The notes beneath the pieces are model-generated. The model worked only from the letters and a program-made list of their open reading frames with translations, did no database searches and was not told the origin of the DNA. From JAYFQF01 sp034927285 (GTDB lineage: Bacteria > Bacillota > Peptococcia > DRI-13 > UBA5745): a DNA stretch of 34,085 bases. The DNA is taken from the NCBI GenBank assembly GCA_034927285.1, contig JAYFQF010000040.1, positions 1-34,085 of the forward strand, written 5' to 3'. Shown piece after piece: positions 23,003 to 31,173 of this stretch. The translations under genes were made by a program, and so were the position numbers. Numbering within the stretch: the stretch's first letter is position 1; each line of letters opens with the position of its first letter.

Positions 23003-23031
23003 AGTATAACGGCAAAAAAAGGATCTGGCAA
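23003..23031 (-). promoter_or_regulatory. Sigma-A promoter of the glycine cleavage unit
   Basis: On the minus strand TTGCCA (23031-23026), 17 bases, then TATACT (23008-23003). Transcription should start near 22996, about 36 bases before the first aptamer. Confidence 0.82.
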
Positions 23032-23113
23032 GAGAAAAGCTTCGATTCCCATGTGTAGATTGCTTGTTTAATTGCCCACCAGAAAAAGCCGGTACGCTGA
23101 AACCGCATAAATG

Positions 23114-23443
23114 TTATTCCCCGTCAGGATACAGAAGCCTTCCTATGAAATCTACATATGCGGTTCTACCGCCGTCAGCTAAATCATTGTTCTTATTAAA
23201 GCTAATTTCGTTGCTTAAAAAGCATAAATGTTGCGGATCATCTGCAACAGCTTCTGGCGTTGACGAGCAATTACCTCTATCAATGCTACCCCAAAATAGT
23301 GAAGGGTTTCCATTGTCATACACTGTACCCCAGACCTGACCATTTAACCCATTTTCTGTACTGATTGCATGCTTGGAGTGATAAATAATCGCATCGGGCT
23401 GTATGTAATCTACCGACTGACTTTCACCCTCCAGACTAGAAGC
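23114..23443 (-). pseudogene. In-frame continuation of the secreted-protein gene beyond an amber codon
   Basis: Directly after the TAG that ends the upstream gene, the same frame is open for 109 codons to TAA at 23114. The encoded segment looks coding: SVDYIQPDAIIYHSKHAIS, GLNGQVWGTVYDNGNPSLFW, then DDPQHLCFLSNEISF and TAYVDFIGRLLYPDGE. No ATG with a ribosome binding site begins it; a GTG at 23323 lies deep inside and lacks a site. The simplest reading is one secreted protein of about 236 residues broken by a nonsense mutation. Readthrough or a reassigned amber codon is possible, but no pyl gene or suppressor tRNA is in the window. A sequencing error is also possible. Confidence 0.65.
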
Positions 23444-23827
23444 CTATATTGCTGCCTGAGCATTAATTACCTTTTCTCGAGCAACAACTTGTCTTAAATC
23501 GGCTTCAAATTCTTCCGGGGTTATTGTGATTTCGGAGGGGGAAGGCACGTCCAACCCATATTTCTCATTTATGGTTTCACGGTCTTCTTCGGTCATAAAA
23601 CCCCATTGAGTTCCCTCTTCAGCATTGATTTTTTCGCAAATATTTAGATATTCATTTACCCTTACTGCGGTTTGCATGTCCAAAATTTCATCTTCGTCTA
23701 AATATCGAGTAATTTCGTCCATACGTTCTTGACTTAAGGTTACAGTAGCTTCGTCTGCGAAAGCAGCGCCTGGCAATATAGCAGTCAACAATCCAATTAT
23801 GGTGATTATTGTGAATAATTTTTTCAT
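23444..23827 (-). CDS. Small secreted protein, probably the N-terminal part of a longer protein
   Basis: This encodes 127 residues: a signal peptide (MKKLFTIITIIGLLTAILPG, cleavage after AAFA), then a highly acidic helical region (TLSQERMDEITRYLDEDEI, NICEKINAEEGTQWGFMTEE) and a short Glu-rich end. AAGGAG lies 10 bases before the ATG. The gene ends in TAG, and the same frame continues without another stop for 109 codons, so the natural protein may be longer. Base composition is visibly more AT-rich than in the gcv genes and the peptidase gene on either side, suggesting transfer or a different history. I do not recognise the family. The first part alone could be a small secreted protein; no processing or sorting signal is seen. 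Confidence 0.72.
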   Translation of the reverse strand: MKKLFTIITIIGLLTAILPGAAFADEATVTLSQERMDEITRYLDEDEILDMQTAVRVNEYLNICEKINAEEGTQWGFMTEEDRETINEKYGLDVPSPSEITITPEEFEADLRQVVAREKVINAQAAI

Positions 23828-24390
23828 CGTTTTCAGTCTCCTTTTTGTCCAACTTTTAAATCTTATACAAAAGTAACAGGTATATGAGCTTCACCTTCCT
23901 TCTTTTTTCTATGGTTAATTATAACAATCCATGCAGAAAAGCAAATATTCCTACTCCATTTGATTCACCTTCCTAGTACGGATTAATAATGATAAGTTTA
24001 ACTCTTGCGCTACCACTACATCCATATCTTAGCCAAACAAATATAGCAAAGGACAAGCATGGCTGTTTCATCGTCAATATTCAAGCGATACAATCAGTTT
24101 TTTTATCCGATCAACGCTATTTGGTCCTTCACTATATATAACGCTAAAAATCTCAAAATCCTGACACCCTAAAAAATTTTAATTATTCAGCGAAAAATTT
24201 ATAGAAGCCAGCGCTACATAATAAACTATCTTTATATTTCTATCTATAAAGGTAACGAAATAAAGGAGGCGATAATTACCTAGAATAAAAGAAGGAATTA
24301 GATTAAATTTTTAACCTTTTCCAATAAAGCAGTATACATGCATGCAAACCCTGGAGGACCCGTACAGGCATACCGCTTTCGATATATACA
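23828..24390. other. AT-rich intergenic region with coding-like remnants
   Basis: No complete gene is supported. On the minus strand a frame at 24178-24074 is open for 34 codons and reads like a protein C-terminus (CQDFEIFSVIYSEGPNSVDR, then KKLIVSLEY), but contains no start codon. Two bases after its stop an ATG (24071) begins a 32-codon frame ending at 23973 without a good binding site. The motif AGGAAGGTGAA occurs twice (near 23890 and 23975). On the plus strand AAAGGAGGCGAT near 24260 resembles a ribosome binding site but no start codon follows. The region looks like decayed genes. Confidence 0.5.
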
Positions 24391-24399
24391 TGATATAAT
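24391..24399 (+). promoter_or_regulatory. Extended -10 promoter of the M23 peptidase gene
   Basis: TGATATAAT combines a TG extension with a consensus TATAAT (24394-24399), about 90 bases before the ATG. No good -35 box is present, which fits an extended -10 promoter. It is the only convincing promoter before the three-gene run that follows. Confidence 0.6.
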
Positions 24400-24489
24400 A
24401 GTTATAGAGAATTCATCACCGTCTTCCCCCTCCGCTGTTGGGCCCCGGCCAAACCGGCGGTCCGGGATCAAAATATTAAGGAGCCTTCC

Positions 24490-25983
24490 ATGAATACCTC
24501 TGGCAGAAACAGTCCCGGCGCCCTTCACCGGAAACGCCCTCCATCCTCACAGGCGGGCGGCAGCATCAAAAGACGTTCTTCAAAAAAGAGACGGCAAGCC
24601 GCCAAGCTGCTCCGCCTTCTTTTGGTCATGCTGGTCTTTTCCCTGCTGACCTTTATGCTGACCTCGCTGATTTCCGGAAACGGCCATCGCATCAGCCAGG
24701 CCGTCCGGGGACTTTTCACTCCCAACTCCCCCAGGCTGATTATTAAAGATACCGGTCATGAATATAAAATCAAAGCGCTCAAGACCGAGTTTGCCCAAAG
24801 CCTGGTGGATTCCCTCACCACCTCCAGCCGTCAGGAAATCGAAAGCAGCGGGGCCGCCGATATCGCTCCGGCAGCCGAGAGCCAGGATCTGGACTCTTTC
24901 CAGCGTTTGTTTGCCAAAAATAATTATACGCCGCCAACCATTGATATTTATAAAAATCTGACCCAAAGCGTAGCCTTTGAAAAAGCCCCCAGCCGGCTGT
25001 CCGGATTTTTGGTCCACGGCTCGGATACGATCCTGGTTTCCGACCTGACCGCAGTAAATCAATACGAGCCGGAAAAGGACGGACCCTGTTATGTATTGCT
25101 GGAGGCGGTCTGGGAGGCCGGCGCCTCCATTCAGAGCAGCCGCCGGGCCGTCTACTGCTTTGCCATGAATTTTGACCGGCCGGCCCAGTTTGAGATTAAT
25201 GCCTCTGAGATCGATCCCGGAGAGCTTTTGGTATTCTATGCCGATTATCTTACCTCTTCCGACACGGTCACCGTCCATAGCGGCCTGCCCTTAAATCTCA
25301 CCTTTGCTCCTTACGGCGAAAAGGAAATGATCGCCCTGGCGCCCCTCAGCTACGATATTAAACCCGGCAAATACAGCACTACCCTGTCAGCCGGCGACGT
25401 CAGCCAGAGCTTCGAAATCACCGTCAAGGACAAGGACTTTGCCGTCCAGACGGTGACTGTGGATCCGAAGCTGGCCGCCGCTACCCGCAACGAAGCCACC
25501 AGCGCCGAGTTTACGGAAAAGGTCACGCCGGTATTGACTCAGCAGCTGCCGGACCTGGAATGGCAGGACAGCCCCCAGTGGCCGGTAAACGGAATGAAGA
25601 TCCTCACCGACTTCGGCGTACGCCGTTATATCAACCAGGACGCCAATTCCTATCGGCACAGCGGCGTAGACATTCAGGCGGACAAAGGTTCCGAGGTTCT
25701 GGCCATAAACGGCGGTAAGGTCGTTTTTTCCGAAGAACTGGCCTATACCGGCAACACGGTTATTATTGAGCACGGCCTGGGTCTGAAGAGCTGGTATTAC
25801 CATATGGCAGACCGTTATGTTTCTGTCGGAGATACGGTGAATAGGGGCGACGTCATCGGTACCGTAGGCGATACCGGATTTGCCGCTACCCCGCATCTGC
25901 ATTTGAATTTATCGGTGAACTCCACCTACATTAATCCGATGACGGCCTTCAATGCCCCGCTATTTCGTCAGCCGAAATCCTGA
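24490..25983 (+). CDS. Membrane-anchored M23 family metallopeptidase
   Basis: This 497-residue protein has a basic cytoplasmic N-terminus (about 1-39, RRSSKKRRQ), one membrane helix (40-62), a long extracellular region with beta-rich segments (about 160-345), and a C-terminal LytM/M23 domain (about 375-490). The zinc ligands are visible: His390 and Asp394 in HSGVDI, and His471 in HLHL (469-472), plus the conserved His438 in WYYHMA. It would cut peptide cross-links of peptidoglycan or act in sporulation or cell-wall remodelling; the fold with a preceding domain resembles SpoIIQ/SpoIIIAH-type or stage II proteins only loosely. TTAAGGAGCCTTCC precedes the ATG. The next gene starts 32 bases later on the same strand. 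Confidence 0.92.
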   Translation: MNTSGRNSPGALHRKRPPSSQAGGSIKRRSSKKRRQAAKLLRLLLVMLVFSLLTFMLTSLISGNGHRISQAVRGLFTPNSPRLIIKDTGHEYKIKALKTEFAQSLVDSLTTSSRQEIESSGAADIAPAAESQDLDSFQRLFAKNNYTPPTIDIYKNLTQSVAFEKAPSRLSGFLVHGSDTILVSDLTAVNQYEPEKDGPCYVLLEAVWEAGASIQSSRRAVYCFAMNFDRPAQFEINASEIDPGELLVFYADYLTSSDTVTVHSGLPLNLTFAPYGEKEMIALAPLSYDIKPGKYSTTLSAGDVSQSFEITVKDKDFAVQTVTVDPKLAAATRNEATSAEFTEKVTPVLTQQLPDLEWQDSPQWPVNGMKILTDFGVRRYINQDANSYRHSGVDIQADKGSEVLAINGGKVVFSEELAYTGNTVIIEHGLGLKSWYYHMADRYVSVGDTVNRGDVIGTVGDTGFAATPHLHLNLSVNSTYINPMTAFNAPLFRQPKS

Positions 25984-26015
25984 ATCCGAAAACGGACAGC
26001 CCAAGAAAGGCAAAC

Positions 26016-27035
26016 ATGCTTGAACTGATCAATCTTAGTACCTGGCCGGAACAGCTGGAATATTTCCGCAGCCGCCAAGGCGGTCTTGCGGGATTTCTTC
26101 GGGAATTTGATCTGGATGGAGTGGAGTTGATCCAGGCCGGGCCAATAGAAATTCCTTCTTACCTTAAGCCCTATATCCGCGGCTGGCATCTTCCCTTCTG
26201 GCCTGACTGGCTGGATTTCTATTGTGGAAATACAGATTCTCTGGCCTTTAGCTTTCCTGATGAGGAATGCCTTTCTTACTATTATGGCAGTACCGATCCC
26301 CGGGAACTGGCCCGGATCTGGGCCCGGGAACTGAGCCAGGCCGAAGCCCTGGGGGCCGAATATGCGGTCATCCATGTAGCCAATTGCACAAACCGGGAAT
26401 CCTTCAGCTATTCCTTTGCCGCAGGAGACCGGGAAGTGGCGGAGGGTTTTGTCCTGCTGCTGAATGAAGCTTTGGCCAACCTTAAGGGCAGCAGCTTCCG
26501 GGGGAGGCTGAAGATTTTACTGGAGAACCTCTGGTGGCCCGGCATGACTTTGCTGGACCCACAGATCGTCCGCTACCTCTTGGAAAATATCTCTTACCCT
26601 CGTTTAGGGCTGGTTCTGGATTCCAGCCATCTGATGAACACCAACCCCTCACTGACCAGCCAACGGGAAGCCGCCGCATATATCCTGAAGGTTATCGACG
26701 GCCTCGGCCCCTTGGCTTCCCGGATTGAAGCGGTACATTTGAACAGTTCCCTTTCGGGATCTTATGTTATGGATACGAAAAGGCGCGATGAAAAGGGCCG
26801 GGAGCCTTTTTCCCCGCCGGAAAACCTGCGGGACTTTCAGAATGTCTTCGCCAAAGTAAGCCGGCATGTCAGCCGGATCGATCCTCATCTCCCTTTTTTT
26901 GATCCTTCTATCCGCGATATTCTGAAGAAAATCCGGCCCGCTTATCTGGTTCACGAGCTGATCCAGGCCGAGCCCGGCGCATCCCTTGAATCGCTCGGCC
27001 GTCAGACCGCTCTCTTTCGTCCCCGAAAAAAATAA
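26016..27035 (+). CDS. Xylose-isomerase-like TIM-barrel protein
   Basis: This 339-residue protein fits the AP-endonuclease-2/xylose-isomerase-like barrel family (sugar phosphate isomerase/epimerase). Barrel strands with metal-ligand positions are visible: GVELIQAGP, AVIHVANCTN, KILLENLWWPG (Glu), LGLVLDSSHLMN (Asp and His), EAVHLNSSLSG (His) and YLVHELIQAEP (Glu). These match the usual divalent-metal site. It could isomerise or epimerise a sugar acid or act as a lyase; the substrate is not readable. The ATG at 26016 follows AGAAAGGCAAAC. It lies 32 bases after the peptidase gene and 129 before the aconitase-like gene; pairing with the latter suggests a shared catabolic step. Confidence 0.82.
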   Translation: MLELINLSTWPEQLEYFRSRQGGLAGFLREFDLDGVELIQAGPIEIPSYLKPYIRGWHLPFWPDWLDFYCGNTDSLAFSFPDEECLSYYYGSTDPRELARIWARELSQAEALGAEYAVIHVANCTNRESFSYSFAAGDREVAEGFVLLLNEALANLKGSSFRGRLKILLENLWWPGMTLLDPQIVRYLLENISYPRLGLVLDSSHLMNTNPSLTSQREAAAYILKVIDGLGPLASRIEAVHLNSSLSGSYVMDTKRRDEKGREPFSPPENLRDFQNVFAKVSRHVSRIDPHLPFFDPSIRDILKKIRPAYLVHELIQAEPGASLESLGRQTALFRPRKK

Positions 27036-27117
27036 AACCCGTAAAACAGAATCGGTCCATGAATCCATCCGTTTTTCCTTGTCCTTCCAGGAATTGCTTC
27101 AAGGGGGAGTTTCCCCG

Positions 27118-27153
27118 GAAAATCTTAATCAAACAGAAAATCTTAATCAGACA
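27118..27153 (+). repeat. 18-bp tandem duplication before the hydratase start
   Basis: GAAAATCTTAATCARACA occurs twice back to back (27118-27135 and 27136-27153) with one mismatch, ending at the ribosome binding site of the hydratase gene. It may be a replication slip or a paired regulator site. Confidence 0.85.
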
Positions 27154-27164
27154 GGAGAATATTT

Positions 27165-29525
27165 ATGATCACACTTCATGAGGGCGGCGCCTTTTTGGTG
27201 GAAAAAGAAAAGGTCTGTCCCGCGGGTCAGGACACCCGGGCACTGCTGGAGCGGCAGGGTCTGGCCGCCGATCCTGAGGAAGGCCGCAAAAAAACCCTGG
27301 CCTATCGGATCCTGACTTCTCATAATACCAGCGGTGATATGCAAAATCTGAAAATCCGCTTTGACGCCATCGCCAGTCACGATATCACTTTTGTGGGGAT
27401 CATCCAAACCGCCCGGGCCTCCGGCATGACGGAGTTTCCCTTGCCCTATGTATTGACCAACTGCCACAACAGCCTTTGCGCCGTAGGCGGCACCATAAAT
27501 GAGGACGACCATTTCTTCGGCCTTTCCGCCGCAAAAAAATACGGTGGAATTTACGTGCCCCCCCACCTGGCGGTTATCCATCAATATATGCGGGAAGCCC
27601 TGGCCGGCTGCGGCAAAATGATTCTGGGCTCCGACAGCCATACCCGCTATGGCGCCTTGGGGACAATGGCCATCGGCGAGGGCGGCGGCGAGCTGGCCAA
27701 ACAGCTGCTGCGGCAAACCTACGACGTAGCTTATCCCGGCGTGGTGTCCGTATATCTCACCGGCGAGCCGGTGAAAGGCGTAGGCCCTCAGGATGTGGCC
27801 CTGGCGATTATCGGAGCCGTTTTCAAAAATGGATTTGTCAAAAACAAAGTTCTGGAATTCGTCGGTCCCGGCATCCGCAATCTCAGCATGGATTACCGCA
27901 ACGGCATCGACGTCATGACCACCGAAACCACCTGCCTTTCTTCCATCTGGTGTACGGACGAAATCACTAAACGCTGGCTCTCCCTCCACGGCAGGGGAGA
28001 CTCCTACCGGGAACTGGCTCCGGAAACCGGCGCCTATTATGACGGCATGATCGCCGTGGATTTGGGCAAAGTCCGTCCTATGATCGCTCTGCCCATGCAT
28101 CCCAGCAACGCTTACCCCATCGAAGAACTGAAGGCGAACCTGACGGAGATTCTGGCGGATACGGAAAAAGATTGCCGGCAGCTCATTGACAACCCTCAGA
28201 TCCATTTCTCGCTGCGGGAAAAAATCTTCAAGGGCCGCCTGAAAGTAGATCAGGGGATCATTGCCGGCTGCGCCGGCGGCACATACGAAAACATATCGGC
28301 AGCCGCCCGGATCATCGGCCAGACGCCCATCGGACAGGAGGAATACAGCTTAAGCGTCTATCCCTCCAGCCAGCCCATCATGCTGGCGCTGACCAGAAAC
28401 GGAGATTTGGCCTCCTTGATGAGCGCAGGGGCCATTATCCGCAGCGCCTTCTGCGGCCCCTGCTTTGGCGCCGGCGATGTGCCGGCCAACGGCAGCCTGT
28501 CCATCCGGCATACCACCCGCAATTTCCCCAGCCGGGAGGGCTCCAAGCCTGTCAAAGGCCAGATCGCTTCCGTAGCTTTAATGGACGCCCGTTCCATCGC
28601 CGCTACCTCCTTAAATCACGGCTGGCTTACCGCCGCCACGGAAATAGACTACGACCTGTCGATTCCGGTTTACCACTACGACTCCGCCCCTTATCGCAGC
28701 AGAGTCTATCAGGGCTTCGGCAAAGCGCGCCCGGAAGAACCCCTGCGGCTTGGCCCAAATATCACCGACTGGCCGGAAATTTCCGCCATGCCCCGTCATC
28801 TGCTGCTAAAAATCGTTTCCTATATCACCGACCCGGTCACCACTACCGACGAACTGATCCCTTCCGGCGAAACCTCCTCCTTCCGTTCCAATCCCCTGGG
28901 GCTGGCGGAATTCACTTTATCCCGGAAGGACCCCTATTATGTAGCCGCGGCCAAGGATGTCCGGCAGCTGGAAAAAGACCGGTCTTCCGCAAACCTTGCC
29001 GGGACCAACTCGGGCAGTTCCTCCCCGGGCGCCAAAGAGCCCCGGACATTCCAGGGGGAAGGAGCTCAGGAACTTAACCGGCTGCTTTTATCCCTGGGCC
29101 GGCTGCCGGGCTTTAAAGAGCTTACGGCAGAAGACCTGGCAGGTGAGGATTTTGCCATTGGTTCCTGTATCTACGCCAGGAAACCCGGCGACGGCTCAGC
29201 CCGGGAGCAGGCCGCCAGCTGCCAGCGGGTCTTGGGCGCCGCCGCCAATATTGCCGGTGAATACGCTACCAAGCGTTACCGTTCCAATCTCATCAACTGG
29301 GGTATGCTGCCTTTTCTGTACGAGGGAGAACCCTCTTTTGGCAAGGGAGACTACCTGTTTATCCCGGAAATCCGCAAAGCCCTGGAGACGGACTATTCCG
29401 CTATCCCCGCCTACGTGCTGAAAGAAGCGATACGGCCCATCACGTTAAGTATCTCCCCGCTGACGCCGGAGGAAGCCGATATCTTAAAGGCCGGCTGCCT
29501 GATTAACTACAACCAAACCCGCTGA
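27165..29525 (+). CDS. Aconitase-superfamily hydratase, YbhJ-like
   Basis: This 786-residue protein belongs to the aconitase superfamily. The three iron-sulfur cysteines are at 369, 430 and 433 (GCAGGTYEN and FCGPCFGAGD), the same spacing class as in aconitase. SDSHTRYGALGTMAIGEGGG is the usual substrate-site loop, and the C-terminal swivel domain includes NLINWGMLPFLYEGEPSFG. The usual GCTN around the first cysteine is replaced by GCAGG, and the length is between that of short aconitases and AcnA. These features match YbhJ-like putative hydratases, so I do not call it aconitate hydratase. AGGAGAATATTT precedes the ATG. It is third in a run after the peptidase and TIM-barrel genes, with a strong terminator behind it. 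Confidence 0.88.
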   Translation: MITLHEGGAFLVEKEKVCPAGQDTRALLERQGLAADPEEGRKKTLAYRILTSHNTSGDMQNLKIRFDAIASHDITFVGIIQTARASGMTEFPLPYVLTNCHNSLCAVGGTINEDDHFFGLSAAKKYGGIYVPPHLAVIHQYMREALAGCGKMILGSDSHTRYGALGTMAIGEGGGELAKQLLRQTYDVAYPGVVSVYLTGEPVKGVGPQDVALAIIGAVFKNGFVKNKVLEFVGPGIRNLSMDYRNGIDVMTTETTCLSSIWCTDEITKRWLSLHGRGDSYRELAPETGAYYDGMIAVDLGKVRPMIALPMHPSNAYPIEELKANLTEILADTEKDCRQLIDNPQIHFSLREKIFKGRLKVDQGIIAGCAGGTYENISAAARIIGQTPIGQEEYSLSVYPSSQPIMLALTRNGDLASLMSAGAIIRSAFCGPCFGAGDVPANGSLSIRHTTRNFPSREGSKPVKGQIASVALMDARSIAATSLNHGWLTAATEIDYDLSIPVYHYDSAPYRSRVYQGFGKARPEEPLRLGPNITDWPEISAMPRHLLLKIVSYITDPVTTTDELIPSGETSSFRSNPLGLAEFTLSRKDPYYVAAAKDVRQLEKDRSSANLAGTNSGSSSPGAKEPRTFQGEGAQELNRLLLSLGRLPGFKELTAEDLAGEDFAIGSCIYARKPGDGSAREQAASCQRVLGAAANIAGEYATKRYRSNLINWGMLPFLYEGEPSFGKGDYLFIPEIRKALETDYSAIPAYVLKEAIRPITLSISPLTPEEADILKAGCLINYNQTR

Positions 29526-29578
29526 GGATTCTCTCTTTTGTAAATCCGGGTCCCCGGCAAAAACAGACTAAAGCCTCG

Positions 29579-29619
29579 AAAAGCCGGCAGGCTCTGGTTT
29601 CCCAGCCCGCCGGCTTTTT
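29579..29619 (+). terminator. Intrinsic terminator of the hydratase gene
   Basis: A 10-bp stem (29579-29588 with 29609-29618), with further GGCT/AGCC pairing inside the loop, is followed by TTTTT. It lies between the convergent hydratase and substrate-binding protein genes and may act weakly in the other direction too, where a four-T run follows. Confidence 0.88.
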
Positions 29620-29670
29620 CAGTTCTGCAATTTGCCTGCCCATAACCATGCTTAAAAGAAAAACTTTCGC

Positions 29671-30885
29671 TTATTCAGCAGTAACGCCCTGATAAAAGAC
29701 AAACTGTCCATCCTTAACCGTCTCGATAACGGCGGGCTTACCCACAGGATTATGGGTGGCCGGGTCAATGGTCAGCTTGCCGGTCAGGACCTGGACGTCC
29801 TTGCAGTTTTCCAGCCACTGGGCCAACACGGTGCTGTCGGTGGACTCCGTAGCCTTGATCGCTTCCACGACAGCCAAAAGTCCGTCTACCGCCAAAGCGG
29901 GATTCGGCATGACGGGGTTTTTCCCGAAGGTTTCGGTGTACTCTTTTACCCAGTCTGAGATAGCCGGGTCGGCCAAAGAAGCGATATTCACGAAATAACT
30001 GCCTTCGGTACCTTCTCCGCCTAGCGAGACCAGTTCTTCGGAGGCCCAGCCGTCGCCGCCCAGGAACTGGCATTCCATGCCCAGCTCTCTGGCCTGTTTC
30101 ATGGCCAGGCCGGCTTCTTTCTGCTCGGTAGGGATAAACAGCAATTCGGCGCCGGCGTCCTTAATCTTGGACAGTTGGGCCTTATATTCCAGTTCTTCGG
30201 AACGGAAAGCCTCGTCGGCTACGATCTCCCCGCCCAGGGAAGTAAAGGTGTCCGTAAAGTACTTGGCCAGATAGGTGGAGTAGTCGGATCCTACGTCTTT
30301 CAGAATGCCGGCTTTTTTAATGCCCAGGGTATCATAGGCAAAGGTAGCCGCCACCATGCCCTGGTAGGGGTCGATAAAGCAGGAGCGGAAGGTATAAGGT
30401 AAAGCTTCGCTGGCGCCATCCGGAACCGTCAGCTTTTCATTGGTGGCGGTGGTGCCGATCAGAATAACCTTGGCTTCCTCGGTAACGGCGGAAGAAGCGA
30501 TAGCTACGCCGGACTGTGAGGGACCGATCACGGCGATACAGCCGTCGGCCACCAGGCGGTTCGCCACATTTACGCCTTCAGCCTGTTCCCCTTTATTATC
30601 ATAAGTGACGATTTTTATCTGTCTGCCTAAAACGCCGCCGCCGGCATTGATTTTATCCACGGTCATCTTTAACGCATTCTGTTCCGACTGTCCCCATAAG
30701 GCCGCGCCGCCGGTCAGGGAAACGGAGTGGCCGATCAAAATCGGGTTGGTATCACCGTTTTCTTTTTCCGCAGTGCCGCCGGGTTCATTACCTGGGCCGG
30801 CGCCGCTGATTTCTCCGCAGGCCGCCAGTGAAAAGCTCAGCAGAGCAATCAAGAGAACCGATAATATTTTCCTGGATTTTTTCAT
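29671..30885 (-). CDS. livK: Branched-chain-amino-acid-type ABC transporter substrate-binding lipoprotein
   Basis: This 404-residue periplasmic-binding-fold protein (LivJ/LivK type) captures its ligand outside the membrane for the LivFGHM permease. The lipobox SLAAC puts the lipidated cysteine at residue 23, and a Gly/Pro/Glu-rich linker follows. The mature part begins PILIGHSVSLTGGAALWG, then NKINAGGGVLGRQIKIVTYD-like sequence and VIGPSQSGVAIASS, all typical. I chose ATG 30885 because GGGAGGGGCTTTTG precedes it; a start 12 codons earlier would add a non-signal-like peptide. Ligand could be Leu/Ile/Val or another amino acid or amide. It is separated from livF by dapF, so it has its own transcript. 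Two 12-bp repeats lie upstream. Confidence 0.93.
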   Translation of the reverse strand: MKKSRKILSVLLIALLSFSLAACGEISGAGPGNEPGGTAEKENGDTNPILIGHSVSLTGGAALWGQSEQNALKMTVDKINAGGGVLGRQIKIVTYDNKGEQAEGVNVANRLVADGCIAVIGPSQSGVAIASSAVTEEAKVILIGTTATNEKLTVPDGASEALPYTFRSCFIDPYQGMVAATFAYDTLGIKKAGILKDVGSDYSTYLAKYFTDTFTSLGGEIVADEAFRSEELEYKAQLSKIKDAGAELLFIPTEQKEAGLAMKQARELGMECQFLGGDGWASEELVSLGGEGTEGSYFVNIASLADPAISDWVKEYTETFGKNPVMPNPALAVDGLLAVVEAIKATESTDSTVLAQWLENCKDVQVLTGKLTIDPATHNPVGKPAVIETVKDGQFVFYQGVTAE

Positions 30886-31084
30886 CAAAAGCCCCTCCCT
30901 TAATCTGAAATCCTGCGACAAAGTTAACGGTAATTTTCAGTTTAGCTTTACAGAAGTCCTGAAACCTTTTGTACGCTCACTTTATCTTATCGCTATCCCC
31001 CCTCGATTTATTACTTTATTAATTTAACTGCCTCCTAAATCCGAGAGCGTCTTTGCCTCTGGGCCAACTGCAAAGCCTTTGTTA

Positions 31085-31107
31085 CTCAATATAAAGCTCA
31101 ATATAAA
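31085..31107. repeat. Tandem 12-bp repeat upstream of livK
   Basis: CTCAATATAAA occurs at 31085-31095 and again at 31097-31107, one helical turn apart. It lies about 200 bases upstream of the livK start, just after the dapF terminator. It could be a pair of regulator sites. No clear livK promoter was found. Confidence 0.5.
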
Positions 31108-31131
31108 TCGGATTATTCTGACTTTATAAAT

Positions 31132-31158
31132 GCCGCCAGCCTTGTTCTGGCTGGCGGC
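31132..31158 (-). terminator. Stem-loop after dapF, probable terminator
   Basis: On the minus strand a perfect 10-bp GC-rich stem (31158-31149 with 31141-31132, 7-base loop) begins 15 bases after the dapF stop codon. It is followed by ATTTATAAAG, not a clean T run, so termination may be leaky and could allow some livK transcription from dapF. Confidence 0.65.
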
Positions 31159-31173
31159 AAAGAAAGGATGGAA

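Noticed and set aside
23036..23060. TTCGATTCCC resembling a tRNA T-loop, considered as a tRNA end or attachment site
   Set aside because: The flanking bases do not pair as a T stem and no acceptor or anticodon arm fits upstream on either strand.
23444..23446. Pyrrolysine at the amber codon
   Set aside because: No pyl genes or suppressor tRNA are in the window and the protein is not a methylamine methyltransferase; a nonsense mutation is simpler. It is kept only as a possibility to test.
27147..28205. 352-codon open frame on the minus strand opposite the hydratase gene
   Set aside because: Antisense shadow of a well-supported aconitase-family gene; composition (many Gly, His, Gln) is typical of a reverse-complement frame.
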